From NCBI GenBank assembly GCA_020026435.1, contig JAHHQK010000007.1, positions 9,157 to 73,156 of the forward strand: a stretch of DNA of 64,000 bases, given 5' to 3'. Shown one piece after another: positions 8,864 through 17,005 of this stretch (within the stretch, counting starts at the first letter, position 1; every line of letters begins with the position of its first letter). Below the pieces are notes generated by a model. The model ran no database searches and had not been told where the DNA came from. It saw nothing but the letters and a program-made list of their open reading frames with translations. This stretch comes from Alistipes sp. Its GTDB lineage: Bacteria > Bacteroidota > Bacteroidia > Bacteroidales > Rikenellaceae. A program made the position numbers and the translations under genes.

Positions 8864-9472
8864 ATGAAAAAGTTAGTTTCCCGAATTTTCAGCCTCGGCG
8901 TATTGTGCGGCCTGATGGCTTTGGTTGCTTGCGGTGGCAATACTTCCAAGAAAACTTCTTCGACCGAGGAGACCCGGACGGAGGCTCAGAGTGTGATGTC
9001 GGTCGATGATCTGCTCAAGGCCCTTTCGGCAACGGAGGGTGAGTCGCTGGTCGGCAAGACCGTTACCTTCGAGGGCGTCTGCACCCACACCTGCAAGCAC
9101 GGTGCCCGCAAGATTTTCCTCATGGGCAGCGACGACACGCAGACGATCCGCGTCGAGAGCGGTGAGCTGGGTCACTTCGATCCCCAGTGCGTCAACCACG
9201 TGGTGAAGATCACGGGTAAGGTCGAGGAGCAGCGCGTTGACGAGTCGTATCTGACCCAGTGGGAGCAGCAGGCTGCCACCCAGACCGCCGAGAACCACGG
9301 TAAGGGTGAGGCCGGTTGCGATGCCGAGAAGAACGCACGCCAGGAGACCGGTAACACGACGGCCGAGCGTATCGCCGCCTTCCGTGAGCGCATTGCTGCC
9401 CGCAAGGCTTCCGAGGGTAAGGACTATCTGTCGTTCTATTTCGTAACCGCCGAGTCGTATGAAATTGAATAG
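8864..9472 (+). CDS. Lipoprotein with C-x-H-x-C-x-H cluster
   Basis: 202 residues with signal peptide and lipobox ALVACGG (Cys23). Residues about 45-125 look like a small beta-barrel (OB-like) domain containing GVCTHTCKHGARKIFLMG, so Cys73, His75, Cys77 and His79 form a compact potential metal- or haem-binding site. The tail from about 140 is charged and probably helical. It heads the rightward operon and its end overlaps the PepSY gene by 14 bp. I do not recognise a named family; a periplasmic or surface metal/haem-handling role is inferred from the Cys/His cluster and neighbours. Confidence 0.75.
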   Translation: MKKLVSRIFSLGVLCGLMALVACGGNTSKKTSSTEETRTEAQSVMSVDDLLKALSATEGESLVGKTVTFEGVCTHTCKHGARKIFLMGSDDTQTIRVESGELGHFDPQCVNHVVKITGKVEEQRVDESYLTQWEQQAATQTAENHGKGEAGCDAEKNARQETGNTTAERIAAFRERIAARKASEGKDYLSFYFVTAESYEIE

Positions 9473-10025
9473 TACGACCTTGCGTCGTTGGAGTAGGGTG
9501 CTTCACCGCGAAGTATCCTACTTCTTTGCAGGTATGGTACTCATCTATGCCCTCTCGGGTATAGCTCTGAACCACCGCGGATCGTTCAATCCCAATTACT
9601 CGGTTGAACAGCAGACGTTGGTCGTCTCGGCACCGCTGCCCGTCAAGGGTGACTTCAGCCGCGACCAGGCCATCGACCTGCTCCGCAAGTCGGGTGTGGA
9701 ACTTGACTATGTGAAGCACTATTTCCCCAACGACCACTCGCTGAAGATCTTCCTTAAGGGCGGATCGTCGATGGTGGTCGACACCCGCAGCGGTGAGGCT
9801 GTGGTCGAGACCCTGACGCGCCGCTATGTGTGGAGCGCGCTGACCAAACTGCACTACAATCCGGGATCGTGGTGGACGTGGTTTTCGGACATCTTCGCCA
9901 TCGGATTGATTTGTATAACCTTGACGGGCATCATCATCGTGAAGGGCCCGAAGGGATTGTGGGGCCGCGGAGGCGTAGAGCTGGCCGCCGGTATCCTCAT
10001 CCCGTTGCTTTTTCTGTTCCTTTAG
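9459..10025 (+). CDS. PepSY-associated membrane protein
   Basis: 188 residues: an N-terminal segment with LHRE (His16), a membrane helix about 19-38 ending ALNHR (His39), a PepSY-like periplasmic domain about 50-120 (QAIDLLRKSG, FLKGGSSMVVDTRSGEAVVE), LHYNPG (His132), then two more helices about 140-188. This is the arrangement of PepSY-TM proteins, some of which (for example XusC of Bacteroides) work with TonB receptors in siderophore use and may reduce iron at the inner membrane. The histidines near the helix ends are possible haem ligands. It is translationally coupled to the lipoprotein upstream and 3 bp from the ATPase gene. Confidence 0.8.
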   Translation: MKLNSTTLRRWSRVLHREVSYFFAGMVLIYALSGIALNHRGSFNPNYSVEQQTLVVSAPLPVKGDFSRDQAIDLLRKSGVELDYVKHYFPNDHSLKIFLKGGSSMVVDTRSGEAVVETLTRRYVWSALTKLHYNPGSWWTWFSDIFAIGLICITLTGIIIVKGPKGLWGRGGVELAAGILIPLLFLFL

Positions 10026-10028
10026 TCT

Positions 10029-10913
10029 ATGGAGTCTGTAATCGAATGCCGTAATCTGACGCATTACTACGGATGTCGCAAGATCTACGAGAACCTCTCG
10101 TTCGACGTCCCCAAGGGCCGCATCCTCGGCCTGCTCGGAAAGAACGGTACGGGTAAAACCACTACGATCAATATCCTGAGCGGATACCTCGAACCCCGCG
10201 CCGGAGAGTGTCTGATCTTCGGGGAGAACATCCGCAAGATGTGTCCCGAGACCCGCCGCCGCATCGGCCTGCTGATCGAGGGTCACGTACAATACCAATT
10301 TATGACGATCGAGCAGATCGAACGGTTCTATGCGGCGTTCTATCCCGAGTGGAACCGCGACGTCTACTACGGATTGATGGAGCGTCTGCAGGTGGCGCCC
10401 GGACAACGTATCTCGCGGATGTCGTGCGGACAGCGTTCGCAGGTGGCGCTGGGTCTGATTCTGGCCCAGAATGCCGATCTGCTGATCCTGGACGACTTCT
10501 CGATGGGTCTGGATCCGGGTTATCGCCGTCTGTTCGTCGACTATCTGCGCGAATTCGCCAAGGCCGAGGGCAAGACTGTTTTCCTCACGTCCCACATCGT
10601 GCAGGATGTCGAACGTCTGGTCGACGACTGTATCGTGATGGACTACGGACGGATCTTGGTGCAGATGCCGCTCGACGAGTTGGTCGAGGGCTTCCGCTGC
10701 TATCACTTTGCAGCCGACGACAGGGTGTCGTTCACGGGTGTGGAGGGTATCTACCATCCCTCGGTGCTGAAAGGCCGGGCCGAACTTTATACGTTCGATT
10801 CGCCCGACGAGATCCGCGCAAAACTCTCCCACGAGGGAATCCCGTGTGAGGGTATGGAGGAGATTCGTTTAAATCTGGAGGATGCCTTCATCGGGCTGAC
10901 CGGAAAATATTGA
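10029..10913 (+). CDS. ABC transporter ATP-binding protein
   Basis: 294 residues with Walker A GKNGTGKT (37-44), a diverged signature MSCGQR (131-136) where LSGGQ is usual, and Walker B LLILDDFSMGLD in which the catalytic glutamate position is Asp156. About 75 C-terminal residues form an extra domain. The fold matches single-domain ATPases paired with small permeases such as the next gene. The Asp and the altered signature suggest slow or regulatory ATP use, or a subfamily trait. It sits 3 bp after the PepSY gene and 8 bp before the permease ATG. Confidence 0.85.
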   Translation: MESVIECRNLTHYYGCRKIYENLSFDVPKGRILGLLGKNGTGKTTTINILSGYLEPRAGECLIFGENIRKMCPETRRRIGLLIEGHVQYQFMTIEQIERFYAAFYPEWNRDVYYGLMERLQVAPGQRISRMSCGQRSQVALGLILAQNADLLILDDFSMGLDPGYRRLFVDYLREFAKAEGKTVFLTSHIVQDVERLVDDCIVMDYGRILVQMPLDELVEGFRCYHFAADDRVSFTGVEGIYHPSVLKGRAELYTFDSPDEIRAKLSHEGIPCEGMEEIRLNLEDAFIGLTGKY

Positions 10914-10921
10914 TTGGAATC

Positions 10922-11593
10922 ATGTTTAGTGCTATTTTATATAAGGAGTGGATCAAAAGCCGCTGGTATCTGCTGGTGTCGGCCCTGGTGCTGACGGCCT
11001 TTGCCGGCTACGCCATGTTGAAACTCCATCGTGCGCTCTCGATGATGGGAGCGGCTCATATCTGGGAGGTGATGATCACGCGCAACGCCGTCTTTGTGGA
11101 TCAGATGCAGTATGTGCCTCTGATCGTGGGCGTGTTGTTTGCTGTCGTGCAGTTTGTCCCCGAGATGCAACGCAAATGTATCAAGCTGACGCTTCATCTG
11201 CCCATGTCGGTCTATGGAACGCTCGGCTCGATGCTCGGCTACGGTCTGGTGGTGCTGTACGGGATCTTCGGCGTGAACCTGCTGATGGTTTATCTGCTGT
11301 CGTTCCAGGTGCTTGCACCCGAACTGGTGGGCAATATCCTGGGTACGCTCCTGCCGTGGTATTCGGCGGGAATCGCCGCCTATCTGTTGGGCGCATGGGT
11401 GATTCTGGAGCCTACGTGGAAATTGCGCATTGCGGAGATCCTGATGTCGGTTCTGTTGCTCAAGGTGTGGTTCATGGGGAGTGTCCCGTGTGCCTTCGGA
11501 GGATTCCTCCATGTGATGTTGCTCTTTACACTTTGCTCGGCTTCGTTGGCGTGGCTTTCGGTGTTCCGGTTTGTTGCGGGGCGGCAGGATTAA
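10922..11593 (+). CDS. ABC transporter permease subunit
   Basis: 223 residues, very hydrophobic, with about six predicted membrane helices (for example residues 14-30, 55-72, 90-115, 120-150, 160-180, 185-205). An ATG at 10922 is chosen; a TTG 12 bp upstream overlaps the ATPase stop and is less likely. It lacks conserved motifs that name a substrate. Gene order makes it the membrane partner of the preceding ATPase. Confidence 0.75.
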   Translation: MFSAILYKEWIKSRWYLLVSALVLTAFAGYAMLKLHRALSMMGAAHIWEVMITRNAVFVDQMQYVPLIVGVLFAVVQFVPEMQRKCIKLTLHLPMSVYGTLGSMLGYGLVVLYGIFGVNLLMVYLLSFQVLAPELVGNILGTLLPWYSAGIAAYLLGAWVILEPTWKLRIAEILMSVLLLKVWFMGSVPCAFGGFLHVMLLFTLCSASLAWLSVFRFVAGRQD

Positions 11594-11611
11594 TGCTTAA
11601 AATTTGAGAAA

Positions 11612-12643
11612 ATGACACGTTTCGCAAAATTATTTTTCGGATTTGTGGTGGCTCTGCTGCTGCTTTGGCAGGTGCCCTGGGCCATTAACTATCTCTGGGT
11701 AAAACCGATCGATACGCCCTTTACGCTTTACAGCGAGCAGTTGAACGACTTTGTGATGATCCAGCGCACGGACGACGGTCCGACGTACTACGACCGCAAA
11801 GGCAAGGAATACTCCCGCGAGGAGTTCGACGCCCTGTTACCGCTCTTCTTTGCCCGCCAGCTGGTGGCTGACGGACGTTTCCCCGAGCAGATCGCCGGCC
11901 GTACGATCTCGCCGCGTGAGGCGCAGGTGGGTAATTTCGTCTTTCGCTCCATGCCCAAGGAGATCAACAAACCCACGCTGGGGCTCTACTTCATGATGGA
12001 GACCCTGTCGGGTCGCGTCGATCTGGAGATGCCCGACGATGCCTTCCGTCTGACGGATCGCGGCATCGAGTTCATCGACATGGAGACCAACTCCGTGAAG
12101 GAGGATAAGAGCGCCCGTTTTAGCGATATGCTGCTGAAGAAGGGTGCCCGCTTCCCGATCCGCACGATCGCGGGAAACCCCACCTCGCGTAAGGAATACG
12201 ACGAGGGCTACGTCCTGCTCGATGCCGACGGCCGCCTCTTTCATGTGAAGATGGTACGCGAACGCCCCTATGTGCGTGCCGTGACCCTGCCCGAGGGTGT
12301 GGCGTTGGAACACCTCTTCATCACGGAGTTCCGCAGCCGCCGCACGCTGGCGCTGATGACCGACCGCGAGCATCACCTCTATGCCCTGGCCATGCCAGGT
12401 TATGAGATTAAGCGCGTGGAGGGTGTGGAGTTCGATCCCACCAACGACGATATGTCGATCCTCGGAACGCTCTTTAACTGGACGGTCTGCGTCACGGATG
12501 AGGACGCGGAGCACTACTATGCCATCAATGCCGATGATTTCTCGCTGCTCGACAGCATGAGTTTCCCGTTGGATCAGTCTCATGTTCCGGGTCTGAGTTT
12601 CACCTCGTCCAACGATGAGTTTGTCCGCCTGCGCATTCAGTAG
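11612..12643 (+). CDS. DUF4857-like membrane-anchored protein
   Basis: 343 residues. One N-terminal helix (about 7-27, FFGFVVALLLLWQVPWAINY) anchors a large, strand-rich domain outside the membrane; there is no lipobox. From memory it matches DUF4857, which occurs beside PepSY and ABC genes in Bacteroidales. The beta-propeller-like rhythm (VLLDADGRLFHVKMV, ALMTDREHHLYALAM) is only an impression. Eighteen bp separate it from the permease gene, and a strong terminator follows, so it ends the rightward operon. Function unknown; probably a subunit or regulator of the ABC complex. Confidence 0.7.
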   Translation: MTRFAKLFFGFVVALLLLWQVPWAINYLWVKPIDTPFTLYSEQLNDFVMIQRTDDGPTYYDRKGKEYSREEFDALLPLFFARQLVADGRFPEQIAGRTISPREAQVGNFVFRSMPKEINKPTLGLYFMMETLSGRVDLEMPDDAFRLTDRGIEFIDMETNSVKEDKSARFSDMLLKKGARFPIRTIAGNPTSRKEYDEGYVLLDADGRLFHVKMVRERPYVRAVTLPEGVALEHLFITEFRSRRTLALMTDREHHLYALAMPGYEIKRVEGVEFDPTNDDMSILGTLFNWTVCVTDEDAEHYYAINADDFSLLDSMSFPLDQSHVPGLSFTSSNDEFVRLRIQ

Positions 12644-12662
12644 CAGGGGCGGTGAATATACG

Positions 12663-12710
12663 AAACCGGGTGTGCAGTCTCTTTGTGGATTGCACACCCG
12701 GTTTGTTTTG
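12663..12710 (+). terminator. Terminator of the PepSY/ABC operon
   Basis: A perfect 14-bp stem (AAACCGGGTGTGCA / TGCACACCCGGTTT) with a T-rich tail lies 20 bp after the DUF4857-like stop. Confidence 0.85.
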
Positions 12711-12778
12711 CCGATATATGTTGTCTTCGCGGAAGACGGATGTCTGCGTCGGGTAGTACGGTCTTGGATTTTTATGCC

Positions 12779-13570
12779 TCAGATCCTGCTGCGGCGTATT
12801 TTCGGAAGGGACTGTTCCTCGGGACGGAGTTCCTCTTTGGGGAAAATGCCGCATGGGGAGGAATGTTTGTCCGAGGGGGAATGCCCGGCGTTGGGGCGTT
12901 CCTTGCGGGAGCGGATCCGGTCGAGTACCTCACCTTTGTAGGAGAAATACTTGGCACCTTGATAGGCTCCTGAATGGGTCTGCCGTTCTATGGGCATGAA
13001 GGTCCCGACAAAGGGAGAGAGTTTGTAAAGACGGTCCTGGTATTCGATCATGTCGTCCGAGGCCACCTTCACCTCGATTCCCGTGGGGGTGAATATCAGC
13101 GTTGCTCCGATCGGAATTTCGACCATGCTGAATTTGAATCGCGGGCGGGGATGCTTCTTCCCTTCCTTTCCCGACGGGGTGTCCTGTCCGCTTTGGGAGA
13201 CGGGCATATACTCTTTGCAGGGTTTGCTGTCGCGGTAGACCTCGATTTGTACATCGTCGATCAGCGACGACAGGGTGCGCAGCAGATCCAGGGCATCGGC
13301 CGGGGCAATGTTGAAGAATTCGCGGTTTTGTCGGATTCTCAGATTGCTCAGACGGTCGATCGTGCGGTGGAGGTTCTTCTCCAGCAGTTCGTATTTCTCG
13401 GTCTTGGCCGTGGCGTAGATCTCGAAGGGCAGGGGTACGGCCGTATTGTCCAATTCCTTGGAGCGGATATCCACCGGACGCGAGCTTTTGCCGATCTTTA
13501 CCCATTCGTCTTTGAAACTGGGGTTGGTGAGTATGTAGACGTAGCCTGTGGGCTTCTTCTCGGGGATCAT
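12779..13570 (-). CDS. GIY-YIG (T5orf172/MUG113) domain protein
   Basis: 263 residues. The N-terminal 110 residues carry GYVYILTNP, then WVKIGKSSRPVDIRSKEL and an RQNREFFNI end, the pattern of the T5orf172/MUG113 branch of GIY-YIG nucleases (Y-V-Y-I, K-I-G-x-S-x-x-P-x-x-R). Residues about 150-215 look like a small strand-rich domain as seen in restriction-type accessory proteins; the tail is basic and low-complexity. A DNA-binding or nicking role is inferred. It lies 13 bp after the DUF4359 gene, so the two are probably co-transcribed. Confidence 0.75.
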   Translation of the reverse strand: MIPEKKPTGYVYILTNPSFKDEWVKIGKSSRPVDIRSKELDNTAVPLPFEIYATAKTEKYELLEKNLHRTIDRLSNLRIRQNREFFNIAPADALDLLRTLSSLIDDVQIEVYRDSKPCKEYMPVSQSGQDTPSGKEGKKHPRPRFKFSMVEIPIGATLIFTPTGIEVKVASDDMIEYQDRLYKLSPFVGTFMPIERQTHSGAYQGAKYFSYKGEVLDRIRSRKERPNAGHSPSDKHSSPCGIFPKEELRPEEQSLPKIRRSRI

Positions 13571-13583
13571 TATCTTTCGGGTT

Positions 13584-13922
13584 TTATTCTTTCTCGGGGA
13601 TCAGGTCGCCCGTGAAGACATGGTTGAGCAGTCCGACCGAGACCACACGTTCCTCGTTGGGGACGGTGAACCTGCCGACCGAGAAGATGAAGTAGTTGTC
13701 CACGCGGAGCATACTCTCGATGACCAGTCCGCCGAGTCCCGTGCCGATGGCCGATTGAAGGGCGGCCAGTCCGCTGGCTTCCTCGTCGGAGGATTGTTTG
13801 TTGAGGTAGGTGTTGAGTTCGTTTTTGAGAGCATCGGTGTGGTCCTGCTTGTTGGGGCAGGTCAGCACGAGCAGTCCGACCAAAAGCAGGACGGTGAGCA
13901 GGGTCGATAAGATGGGTTTCAT
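13584..13922 (-). CDS. DUF4359-like small membrane-anchored protein
   Basis: 112 residues with one N-terminal helix (MKPILSTLLTVLLLVGLLVL) followed by TCPNKQDH and a soluble domain ending FSVGRFTVPNEERVVSVGLL, which fits the DUF4359 family (small envelope proteins of unknown role). Cys22 could be a lipobox residue, but the context is not canonical. First gene of the pair with the GIY-YIG protein. Confidence 0.7.
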   Translation of the reverse strand: MKPILSTLLTVLLLVGLLVLTCPNKQDHTDALKNELNTYLNKQSSDEEASGLAALQSAIGTGLGGLVIESMLRVDNYFIFSVGRFTVPNEERVVSVGLLNHVFTGDLIPEKE

Positions 13923-13946
13923 GGTTGATGAATATTAGCAATTAAT

Positions 13947-13954
13947 CAAAGTTA
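13947..13954 (-). promoter_or_regulatory. -7 box for the DUF4359 gene
   Basis: TAACTTTG on the minus strand matches TAnnTTTG, 24 bp before the ATG. A CAAA (TTTG on minus) at 13967 is closer than usual, so the -33 element is uncertain. Confidence 0.35.
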
Positions 13955-14172
13955 ATCATTTTCCCGCAAATCCGGCCTGCTTTTCGGTATTTTTATTTAG
14001 CAACAAATCCTGGGGCTTCGATTTTCCTCGAAGAAACGGGTAACCGATATTTTTACAAACTTATTAGGCTTTCTGAGCAGATAAAAGACTCTGTCCCGAG
14101 ATTTAGATGCAGGAATTAGACGGCTACACAAGTGTTAAATCTTATATAAATGATCCAATATATTATTTTTCG

Positions 14173-14280
14173 TATCTTTATACAAATCAAAAAAAAGAAG
14201 AACCTATGAAAAATGAATATATCGCTAAAAGGATACCGCCTGTAGCGCTCAAACAGGTACCGCTCCTAGCGGTCAAATAG
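14173..14280 (+). other. Promoter-like box and 24-codon ORF cut by the IS end
   Basis: TATCTTTA (14173-14180) resembles a -7 box and is followed by ATG at 14206, opening MKNEYIAKRIPPVALK before a TAG at 14280. The ORF runs into the IS21 terminal iterons, so its tail is IS sequence. It could be the first codons of a gene interrupted by the insertion, or chance. The remainder of 13955-14172 is AT-rich and holds nothing I can name. Confidence 0.25.
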
Positions 14281-14309
14281 ATACCACCTGTAGCGCTCAA
14301 ATGGGTACC
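14220..14309 (+). repeat. IS21 left-end iterons (24-bp spaced)
   Basis: Three copies of TAGCG(C/G)TCAAAnnGnTACC start at 14243, 14267 and 14291, exactly 24 bp apart, with a weaker copy at 14220-14237. Iterated terminal repeats of this kind are the transposase binding sites of IS21-family elements. Confidence 0.75.
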
Positions 14310-14375
14310 GGCTTTTAAGCCTGTGGTTTTATCATAATAACTTCATAATATTGTCTTTATATAGGAGATGATATT

Positions 14376-15966
14376 ATGGCAAATGACAAAATTACAATGC
14401 TTAAACTCAAGCGAATGTTGCAGTTGCTAGATGCCGGCAAGTCATTGAATGAGATTTGTCGAGACTTGCATATGAGCAAGCGTACTGTACACAACTACAA
14501 ACAACGGGCGGGATCATCAGGTATCCCATTATCAAAACTCAGACGTCTAGATGATGTCCAATTGAACCAGTTGCTTCAACCTCCATCATCGGTGCCACAA
14601 CCGGATGAAAGGAAAGAGGAACTGGATAAAGAGCTGGAACATTATCTGACAGAATTGAAGAAACCATATGTAAGTATGCTTCTGCTCTGGGAAGAGTATC
14701 GTGAAGAGTATCCGAATGGTTACCAGTATACCCAATTCAAAAAATATCTGAAGGAGTACAAGAAACGGAAAGAGCTCTCGTACCACAACGTCTATGTCCC
14801 TGGTGAAGAGATGCAGATTGACTATGCCGGAGACAAACTCTATATCAGAGATAAATCCAGTGGAGCATGGGTAGAAGTCGTTGTCTTATGTTGTGTGATG
14901 CCATATAGCAGCAAAGCCTTTGCAATGGGAGCATATGATGCAACACAGGAGAATCTCTTTCATTGTCTCTCCAGATGCATGACTTACTTTGGCCGTGTCC
15001 CACGCGTTGCCAAAAGTGACAACATGGTACAATGGGTCAAGCATGGCAGTCAATATGAACGCCCGTTTACTGAATCAACCGACGAATGGGCCAATCACTA
15101 TGACATAATCCCAGACATCACGAGAGTGAGGAAACCGAAGGACAAGGCACCAGTGGAGAGCCTTGTCGATCAGGTCTATAAATATGTATATGCACGGTTG
15201 CGCAATACTATCTTTTATAGTCTGGATGAGCTCAATCGTGCAATCTTCGCTTTGATGGATGAATATAACACCAGACCTATGCAGGTGAAAAGAGTCAGTC
15301 GTGATGTCCTCTACTTCCAGGACGAATATCCTGTTATGCATGAACTGCCAGACCATCCATACATGTTCAGATACAGAAAGAATATAACTTTGGCACCTGA
15401 CTATCATGTCATAGTTGGCAAAGAACAGCACAAGTATAGTGTTCCTTATCAATATGTAGGACAGCCGGTCGCGGTGCTGTGGGACATGGATACCATAGAA
15501 ATCTATAGTGGACTTGAACGAATTGCAGTCCACAAACGAAGCTTCGTCAAATACGGCTATACAACAGAGGATGGTCACATGCCGCCAAATCATCTGGCCT
15601 ATAAACGAAGTAAGGAAATGAATGCAGATGACTACAGATGACTACCTGAAGCGTGCTCTGATGATAGGCCCTGAAGCAAAATGGGCTGTCGGGCATCTCA
15701 TAGAGAATACCATCATGCCACAGTATGCATATCGTAACTGTCAATCCTTCTTCCGCTTTGCAGACAAATATGGTGCAGAGCGTGTAGAACAAGCTTGTTC
15801 ACTCATACATGCGCAAACAGATGCCTTCTCCTTCCAGTTGCTGAAAAATATGGTCGAGAAGAATATGGACAAATCTCTTCTCTCTGGCGTCAACGACATA
15901 ATATCAATGACTCCCTATAATGAAAACGTCAGAGGTGCAGAATCTTACTCAGAAATAAAATCATAG
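14376..15966 (+). pseudogene. istA: IS21 transposase IstA, frameshifted
   Basis: The N-terminus has a helix-turn-helix (SLNEICRDLHMSKRTVHNYK), and the DDE core is visible: EEMQIDYAG, AKSDNMVQW and DKAPVESLVDQVYK. After residue 420 a tandem duplication of AGATGACTAC (15626-15635 and 15636-15645) shifts the frame and gives a stop at 15641. Removing one copy restores NADDYLKRALMIGPEAKW and a 526-residue protein, a usual IstA length. The downstream part stays open to 15966. Transposition activity is probably lost, although the first 421 residues retain the catalytic core. Confidence 0.85.
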
Positions 15967-15968
15967 CC

Positions 15969-16699
15969 ATGAATACACAAGAAACAATCGATCTCCTATA
16001 CAACCTAAAACTTAAAGGAATGTCTGAGGCATATAAAGCCATGACAATAATGCCGGTCCCTGAAAGACCAGACCTGGACTTTGCCATTGCCAAGCTTGCC
16101 GATGCTGAAAGATGTTACCGCGATAACCAGAAGACACAGATGTATCAAAGACAAGCAAACTTAGATACAATGCCAATATCGAAGACATAGAATGCTCAGA
16201 AACACGTAACCTGACAAAGGCTCACCTCACAGATCTCGCTGACTGCAGCTTTGTACGAAGAGCAGAAAATCTACTCATCACAGGCTTGACGGGTTGTGGT
16301 AAATCATACTTGGCATGTGCTCTAGGACGTCAAGCTTGCTATCTTGGACTCAGGACAGAATATCTCAATATGAATAAGTTCATAGAGAAGATCGCTCTGG
16401 CGAAGATAGAAGGCTCCTTCCTGAGGCTGATATCCAGACTAGAAAAGAATGATCTCATAATACTGGATGACTTTGGTCTTCAACCTCTGGACGCCAACTC
16501 TAGATTGGCACTTCTACAGATACTGGAAGAAAGATATGACAGGAAGTCGATGATCATAATATCACAACTTCCTGTCTCAAAATGGTATGATTACATCGCT
16601 GAGCCGACATTGGCAGATGCAATCATGGATAGACTTGTCAGTAATGCTATACATCTGGAACTCAAAGGAGAGTCCATGAGGTGTAAAAAGAAAAAATAA
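15969..16699 (+). pseudogene. istB: IS21 helper ATPase IstB, frameshifted
   Basis: The first 73 codons encode the IstB N-terminus (MNTQETIDLLYNLKLKGMSE); the frame then ends at 16190. The expected continuation RYNANIEDIE is in the next frame. One A is missing from the A run at 16157-16159: restoring it gives QAKLRYNANIED and an intact frame of 243 residues, the normal IstB length. The second part has the Walker A motif GLTGCGKS and Walker B LIILDDFGLQPL of this AAA+ helper, which delivers IstA to target DNA. It lies 2 bp after istA. Confidence 0.85.
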
Positions 16700-16701
16700 T
16701 C

Positions 16702-16830
16702 GACACTGTCCAAAATTTTGTGTAAATGGAAACAGGATTCAGCTGTAAGTTTGTCCTTATATCTGGATTCTGTTTTCAAAAATAAGGAAAAATCTGATAA
16801 TCATAATATAAAGACTCTAATTTTAAGTGA
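16702..16830. mobile_element. Probable IS end fragment next to IS21
   Basis: Two bp after the istB stop begins GACACTGTCCAAAAT, an exact 15-mer that recurs at 63932-63946 near the end of the window. The following AT-rich DNA has no gene. I take it as the terminus of a second insertion sequence, perhaps IS256-like, that removed the IS21 right end. The right limit is a guess. The rest of the spacer up to 16909 shows nothing further. Confidence 0.4.
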
Positions 16831-16909
16831 TTGTTTATGGGAAATATTTAATTTTTTTTGTTTCTTCATTGGAAGATTGCTCTTTTATTTCGGATTCTGG
16901 TCATATACC

Positions 16910-16953
16910 CCGAAAAGAACAAACCCGCAGCGATCCGAAAATCACTGCGGGTT
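16910..16953 (-). terminator. tpiA terminator
   Basis: AACCCGCAG / CTGCGGGTT form a 9-bp stem (16922-16930 with 16945-16953), followed on the minus strand by a T-rich stretch. Confidence 0.75.
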
Positions 16954-17005
16954 GTTCTTTGGGCGATGTTACTCGCCGGTATGTCCGTTAAGTTCGGGCT
17001 TCGGA

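Larger units (their letters stand above)
14220..16700 (+). mobile_element. IS21-family insertion sequence, defective
   Basis: About 2.5 kb of AT-rich DNA holding left-end iterons, istA and istB in the usual order. Both genes carry frame-breaking mutations, and I find no inverted copy of the iteron motif after istB, so the right end seems lost. Base composition and codon use (many A/T third positions) differ sharply from the GC-rich flanks. Confidence 0.85.

Noticed and set aside
14220..14309. Replication-type iterons or a plasmid origin
   Set aside because: They directly precede istA and fit IS21 terminal repeats; no replication gene is present.
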